A DNA stretch of 8,259 nt from Verrucomicrobiota bacterium. Lineage in GTDB: Bacteria > Verrucomicrobiota > Verrucomicrobiia > Chthoniobacterales > Terrimicrobiaceae. Positions 5,004 to 8,259 of the stretch are shown piece after piece (positions within the stretch are counted from its first letter, which is position 1; each line of letters starts with the position of its first letter). Below the pieces are notes generated by a model that did no database searches, was not told the origin of the DNA, and was given only the letters and a program-made list of their open reading frames with translations. The DNA is taken from the NCBI GenBank assembly GCA_026398285.1, contig JAPLTI010000338.1, positions 1 through 8,259 of the forward strand, in the 5' to 3' direction. The position numbers and the translations under genes are program-made.

Positions 5004-6257
5004 GTGAAAAAAACGCCGAAAAATGTCGCACACATTGTAGGGACTCTGGAGCGGCTCCGTAGGGAGAAGCCCGAGAAAACCGAGTTTGTCGCACATATAA
5101 AGGAGAAGCGTCTGTTGGATAGTGGGGTAGGTTTGGTTATGTATTGGATTGATGAGCAAAAAAACCAAAGACCACCTGATGGTCACTGGTTCGTTTATCT
5201 CAGCAGTCGTTTCGCTGACCAGCTTTGCCCACGCCAGCGGGGAGGTAAGACTATTGCGAAGCTCCTTGTTGAGTTTGGCATTCTGGTGCCTCTCTCTCCG
5301 CCACTGATTGGCGTGATTCCGACGGGCTATCGCATACCCGAGGAGTGGATTGGAGTTTGTCCTGACAGGCTGACGGAGTGGCAACGCATCCGGTTGGGCA
5401 GGGCTCGCGCTTGGAAGCACGCTTTAGACTGCAAAGAGGTTCCCGCCCTGGCATGGATTGAGCAGAGCCTTTCACGCATCACTCTTCCTGAGTCAGAGCA
5501 GTTGAGAAAAGCCATGCAGAACCGAAGGACGGAGCATTCAGCAATGGAGGCAATGAGATACCTGCGGGACTACACTGCGCCGGAAAATCGCAAGCTCACC
5601 CGCATAGGTTATGCCGGAACTTTCTACACGCCGATCATGTCGCTTCCAAAAACAGTCCTGCCAACATTGCTTATTGACGGCGAGCCTATCTCGCAGCTCG
5701 ACATTACCTCCGCGCATCCGAGCACACTCCCACGCTTGCTGATTGAGGCAGAAAAAAAGCATGAAGTTCTCGGGGGGATTGAAGAGTCGAAGAAACTGGC
5801 TGAGGAGCTTGAGGCAGGACGGCTCTATGACTCGCTTGCAATCATGCTGGGGATCGATCCCAAGACAGCAAAGAGGCGGTTTCTGGCGGCTCTCAACGGA
5901 GAGGACAAGCACACCTACAACGATGCCGTTTTCTTGGAGTTCGCCAGAAGGTTTCCTGTCGCCAAGGAGGTCATCGGGAAAATTCGGCGGGGAGACAGAA
6001 AGCGCTTGAATCGAAAAATGGCCGGCATCCTTGCCGATGTCATTAAGCTAACGATTGAAACCTGCGCCAAGCTTGAGTTGCCCGTCTATCCAAGGACTGA
6101 TGAGATCGTCTGCCGCCAGCGTGACGAAGCCAAGGTTCACGAGATTCTGTCAGCCTATTTTCTCGATCAGACTTCCGTTCACGCAAAGGTCGGGGGGCGT
6201 AGAGTCAGCTTCATTCCAGAAGCAAATCAAATTATCGGTTACGATCATTGCCCGTAG
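5004..6257 (+). CDS. Winged-helix plus minimal family A (PolA-type) DNA polymerase-like replication protein
   Basis: This 417-residue protein has a winged-helix-like N-terminal part (about 62-116: YLSSRFADQL, then LVEFGILVPL and GYRIPEEW). Its C-terminal half fits the family A polymerase palm and fingers. Motif A: SQLDITSAHPSTLPRLL with D233. Motif B-like helix: DPKTAKRRFLAALNG, where K290 to G299 keeps the spacing seen in PolA from K758 to G767, though the tyrosine is N298. The segment before motif C, N336-RKMAGILADVIK-348, matches the PolA NAPMQGTAADIIK at seven of thirteen positions. Motif C: RTDEIVC with D366 and E367, like HDE. Both metal aspartates are therefore present. Exonuclease domains are absent and the fingers are short, about half the length of a PolA Klenow part. 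It starts at GTG 5004 behind GGGG (4989-4992) and follows the HTH gene by three bases. A role in element replication or initiation is inferred; activity is untested. The motif match is by eye. Confidence 0.65.
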   Translation: MKKTPKNVAHIVGTLERLRREKPEKTEFVAHIKEKRLLDSGVGLVMYWIDEQKNQRPPDGHWFVYLSSRFADQLCPRQRGGKTIAKLLVEFGILVPLSPPLIGVIPTGYRIPEEWIGVCPDRLTEWQRIRLGRARAWKHALDCKEVPALAWIEQSLSRITLPESEQLRKAMQNRRTEHSAMEAMRYLRDYTAPENRKLTRIGYAGTFYTPIMSLPKTVLPTLLIDGEPISQLDITSAHPSTLPRLLIEAEKKHEVLGGIEESKKLAEELEAGRLYDSLAIMLGIDPKTAKRRFLAALNGEDKHTYNDAVFLEFARRFPVAKEVIGKIRRGDRKRLNRKMAGILADVIKLTIETCAKLELPVYPRTDEIVCRQRDEAKVHEILSAYFLDQTSVHAKVGGRRVSFIPEANQIIGYDHCP

Positions 6258-6278
6258 AATGCGAGCAGACCTCCGGCA

Positions 6279-6371
6279 AGGGGTTCGGTGTTCAGATAAA
6301 TTGAAACGAATCTATGGGCATCCTCGCGCAGTCCTGAGAGCAGAAGGCGAAATTTCTTCCAGGGGTTCGGT
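6279..6371 (+). repeat. 11-bp direct repeat AGGGGTTCGGT in the gap after the polymerase-like gene
   Basis: AGGGGTTCGGT occurs at 6279-6289 and 6361-6371, 82 bases apart, inside the 174-base gap between the polymerase-like gene and the lipoprotein gene. The GGTTCG core recalls a tRNA T loop, but the flanks do not form a T stem. The gap otherwise holds a G-rich run (6380-6387) and no gene or terminator I can support. The repeat could mark a junction or be chance. Confidence 0.3.
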
Positions 6372-6431
6372 AAAAACGGCGGGGGGGCATTTTGATTGTA
6401 TCTGGGGGATATTTCTGAAAATTCTGTCCAC

Positions 6432-6890
6432 ATGAATAAAACATGTTTCATCGCCCGATACGCAATTTTGATCTTCGCAGGATTATGCCTGGGAGCTTGC
6501 ACCACGATCAAGGTTCATCCCATTGACGCGGCATCGAATCCCGTAGGCGTTGTAAAAATTTTAAACAATCCCGAATCCGGCGCCGAGGACCTTCAGATTG
6601 TGATTGAAAGAGCATTCCAACGCCATGGCTTCGGCACACAGATCGCGGATCCCGCTACCTTGACGACTTCTCCCGTCAACCCCAAAGATTACATTCTTAC
6701 ATACAGTTCCTCACGAAAGTGGGATTTTGCATTCTATCTTGGTCGCGCAGATGTCTATCTAAAACGCGGTTCAAAAATGGTGGGAGAAGCCTCCTACGAT
6801 CAGGCTGGCGGCTTTAATGCAGGCAAATGGGGCAGCACAGAGTCTAAGATGGGACCGATCCTGGACAAGATGCTCGCCGGTTATAGGTAA
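6432..6890 (+). CDS. Sbal_3080-like outer-membrane or periplasmic lipoprotein
   Basis: The 152-residue protein begins MNKTCFIARYAILIFAGLCL with a lipobox LGAC at 20-23, so it should be cut and lipidated at C23; the following TTI gives no inner-membrane retention aspartate. The mature part opens with TTIKVHP and NNPESG, and has YSSSRKWDFAFYL (91-103), GRADVYL, VGEASYDQAGG (118-127) and a C-terminal TESKMGPILDKMLAGY helix. This pattern of W-D, A-x-V/I, G-x-A-x-YD and a helix with K near the end fits the Sbal_3080 family of small lipoproteins of unknown role. The start at ATG 6432 is preferred because it gives a proper signal peptide; a TTG at 6396 would add twelve residues behind a G-rich run. 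It stands alone, after the element's last assigned gene, so it may be host DNA or cargo. Confidence 0.6.
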   Translation: MNKTCFIARYAILIFAGLCLGACTTIKVHPIDAASNPVGVVKILNNPESGAEDLQIVIERAFQRHGFGTQIADPATLTTSPVNPKDYILTYSSSRKWDFAFYLGRADVYLKRGSKMVGEASYDQAGGFNAGKWGSTESKMGPILDKMLAGYR

Positions 6891-7241
6891 AATTTGGGGG
6901 GGCCTACTTCCAATACGCCACACTACCTGTTCTTTCCTGCATTCTGAGGTGTGAAACAAACTTTTAGGTTGGCAAAAACAAATATGTTCCCAAGAAATGT
7001 TTCCGCTGCCGATTTTGGATACATCTGGCTACATATTCCCTCCTTGCAACAGGAGCAGGAAATGTGTTGCTTTCGTATTGCTGGAATTGGTATCCGTAAA
7101 AGCACATGAATCCAACGGCAAACTCGAAGGCATCAGCAACAAAATCGGTGCAATGCAACGAGTCCATTATGGTCTCCGAGACTTGCATTTCTTATCCCTC
7201 CGCCTCCTGACCCTTCACCTTGCTAAACACACTTTTTACGG
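6891..7241. other. 351-base region without a recognisable gene
   Basis: All frames here are short or give low-complexity, unfamiliar proteins, on both strands. A 10-bp inverted pair, ATCCGTAAAA at 7092-7101 and TTTTACGGAT at 7234-7243, brackets about 150 bases. No RNA gene or convincing terminator is seen; a G-run (6896-6902) follows the lipoprotein stop. The stretch may be decayed coding sequence or the leader of the following gene. Confidence 0.4.
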
Positions 7242-7724
7242 ATGAACCAAAAATCAGACCGACTAATTTTATATCAATTAAATGCTCATTATATGATTTT
7301 TATTAAAATACTGTTAATTTCTTTTTTATTGTTTTCGGAAAAGGCATACTGCCGGAGCTTACAACCCAAAACAAACACACATTTGGAACAAAAAGAGATT
7401 GAGAATCTTTTAATCGAGAATTCCAAAAAGCTGAATAAGAGCCTCCCAGTCATGATTGATTCGCAAACCCGGCTCGACACCACATTCGCTGCGGGTATGG
7501 TAATGCACTACAAATGCACGCTGATTAATATAAATTCCGATCAAGTTGATGCTGACTTGTTCCACACTGAATTAAAATCGCAGCTTATCAAAAGCTTGAA
7601 AGCTGAGAAAAGCGCGATGTTTTTAGTAAATAATGGAGTTTTTATTGTATATTATTATTTTGACAAGAATGGTGTATTGATTACCAGCATCCGATTCGAT
7701 GCAGCTTCATTTGGGATGGAATAG
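7242..7724 (+). CDS. Small exported protein of a widespread uncharacterised family
   Basis: The 160-residue frame has a hydrophobic stretch MIFIKILLISFLLFSEKAYC (18-37) that acts as a signal peptide, so export to the periplasm is likely. If translation begins at ATG 7293, the signal peptide is at the very N-terminus, a better fit than the ATG at 7242, which puts 17 hydrophilic residues in front; neither start has a ribosome site. The mature protein has NKSLPVMIDSQTRLDTT (65-81), HYKCTLININSDQVD (89-103), and a C-terminal NNGVFIVYYYFDKNGVLITS strand pair. This LPxMxDxxTRLD ... Y-T/x-L-x-N pattern is one I know from many small secreted proteins annotated only as hypothetical. The gene is AT-rich and overlaps the next by 26 bases, which suggests co-expression. 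Function unknown. Confidence 0.6.
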   Translation: MNQKSDRLILYQLNAHYMIFIKILLISFLLFSEKAYCRSLQPKTNTHLEQKEIENLLIENSKKLNKSLPVMIDSQTRLDTTFAAGMVMHYKCTLININSDQVDADLFHTELKSQLIKSLKAEKSAMFLVNNGVFIVYYYFDKNGVLITSIRFDAASFGME

Positions 7725-8088
7725 AGTCAAAAGTGAGATTTTAACTTCAACTTGGGTATACTTCACCTTGGAAATAATAATAATAGCCGGAATCATCGGC
7801 GCTGCGGGAGGGCTTTTATGTTCGTTTGTGTTTTTCCCAAAAAGTGTGATTGATAAGACTATGAATAACAAAAATCATAAATATGATGATGAAGCTGTTG
7901 CGAATAAAAAAAGCAAGCTTACTGATCGCTGGTCTTTTCGTTTGGCGATGCTGGGCTTTGCGATGGGAATTTTTGCTGCTCTTGGTCAGGGCTACTTGAA
8001 TATAGCCTTTATGATAGGCTTTGGACTGCCTTTTGCTTTGGTTTTAGGTTTGATCGGGTTAGTTATAGATTTTTTTCGTAATAAATAA
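7699..8088 (+). CDS. Small inner-membrane protein with about three membrane segments
   Basis: I do not recognise a family. The 129 residues show hydrophobic segments at about 20-46 (with a glycine-rich IIGAAGGLL turn), 80-98 and 102-125, separated by a charged loop (about 47-78: DKTMNNKNHKYDDEAV and NKKSKLTDRW). It ends in FFRNK, a positive tail that would sit on the cytoplasmic side. The frame opens at ATG 7699, inside the last codons of the exported protein gene (26-base overlap); a later start such as TTG 7768 would remove the overlap but cut into the first membrane segment, so 7699 is kept. It is AT-rich like its neighbours and begins a run with the next partial membrane protein. Confidence 0.6.
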   Translation: MQLHLGWNRVKSEILTSTWVYFTLEIIIIAGIIGAAGGLLCSFVFFPKSVIDKTMNNKNHKYDDEAVANKKSKLTDRWSFRLAMLGFAMGIFAALGQGYLNIAFMIGFGLPFALVLGLIGLVIDFFRNK

Positions 8089-8099
8089 TCCATCTAAAA

Positions 8100-8259
8100 A
8101 TGCTTGATCAAAAGCGACTAAACACATCCGTTTTTATTTTTATCTTGCTGGCAATTTTTGGGTTCTTCACGGAATTTTGTGGTTGGGGAGGAAGGGTTGT
8201 GAGAAAACGCTGGGATGGAAAAATACGATCAAATTCTCTGCGAACATTATGGAAGAATG
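8100..8259 (+). CDS. N-terminal part of a small membrane or exported protein, cut by the window end
   Basis: ATG 8100 opens a frame that stays open for 53 codons to the window edge. The residues start MLDQKRLNTSVFIFILLAIF, with a hydrophobic segment at about 10-24, then TEFCGWGGRVVRKRWDGKI, a basic stretch. The N-terminal lysine and arginine before the hydrophobic segment give a signal-anchor or signal-peptide look. It lies 11 bases after the previous stop, on the same strand, so it probably belongs to the same transcript. No Shine-Dalgarno is present. The family cannot be named from this part. Confidence 0.5.
   Translation, partial: MLDQKRLNTSVFIFILLAIFGFFTEFCGWGGRVVRKRWDGKIRSNSLRTLWKN

Larger units (their letters stand above)
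1884..6257. mobile_element. Putative integrative element at a tRNA site (right end not determined)
   Basis: The left side shows a tRNA 5' half, then a tyrosine integrase, a gene of unknown function, two small HTH proteins of excisionase type and a polymerase-like replication protein. This order fits a small integrative element or integrated plasmid. No cargo, conjugation, capsid or relaxase gene is seen. The integrase is broken, so the copy is probably fixed in place unless helped in trans. The given right end is only the last gene I assign to it. I found no second copy of the tRNA junction or a tRNA 3' half in the window, so the element may extend past 6257, even beyond the window. Confidence 0.45.

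Noticed and set aside
6281..6300. GGTTCG as a possible T loop of the missing tRNA 3' half
   Set aside because: The flanking bases do not form a T stem and no TGAGGAC acceptor strand follows at either copy.
6964..7245. Several open frames of 60-82 codons on both strands
   Set aside because: They overlap each other, have no ribosome sites, and give unfamiliar low-quality proteins; none is preferred over the others.
1..8259. CRISPR array, rRNA, insertion sequence with terminal repeats, conjugation or phage structural genes
   Set aside because: No regularly spaced repeats, rRNA segments, transposase motifs, relaxase or capsid-like proteins were seen on either strand.

Overview
The window is bacterial and reads as a host chromosome carrying a small integrative element. 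Several traits point loosely to Verrucomicrobiota: an STT3-like membrane protein of a kind I associate with that phylum, small HTH proteins with an LPKxxxR-like start, and weak Shine-Dalgarno sites in front of most genes. No marker gene fixes the taxon, so this is a low-confidence inference.

Layout. Bases 1-95 hold the start of an unidentified minus-strand gene. Divergent from it is a 530-residue polytopic membrane protein (215-1807) with the hallmarks of the STT3/PglB-type GT-C fold. Next comes the 5' half of a tRNA gene (1884 to about 1920) that stops in the anticodon loop. About 100 bases later a tyrosine integrase begins (2026-3088); it is broken by a frameshift plus the apparent loss of some 40-45 residues. 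A perfect 7-bp inverted repeat lies just ahead of its start codon.

The element body follows: an unrecognised 316-residue protein (3177-4127), a pair of 28-bp-spaced direct repeats at its 3' end, and a tightly packed set of four genes (4159-6257). These encode an AlpA-like HTH protein, an 81-residue CxC protein, a second excisionase-type HTH protein, and a 417-residue protein that I read as a winged-helix domain joined to a minimal family A (PolA-type) DNA polymerase palm. The proposal is a self-replicating or formerly self-replicating integrative element: the integrase handles insertion and excision, the HTH proteins regulate or direct recombination, and the polymerase-like protein acts in replication. 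A 23-bp sequence (19 identities) occurs both in front of the integrase and over the start of the first HTH gene, which suggests common control.

To the right of this unit lie a lipoprotein resembling the Sbal_3080 family (6432-6890), about 350 bases without a recognisable gene, and an AT-rich run of small exported or membrane proteins (7242-8259, the last cut by the window end). The right boundary of the element is not visible: neither the missing 3' half of the tRNA nor an att repeat was found.
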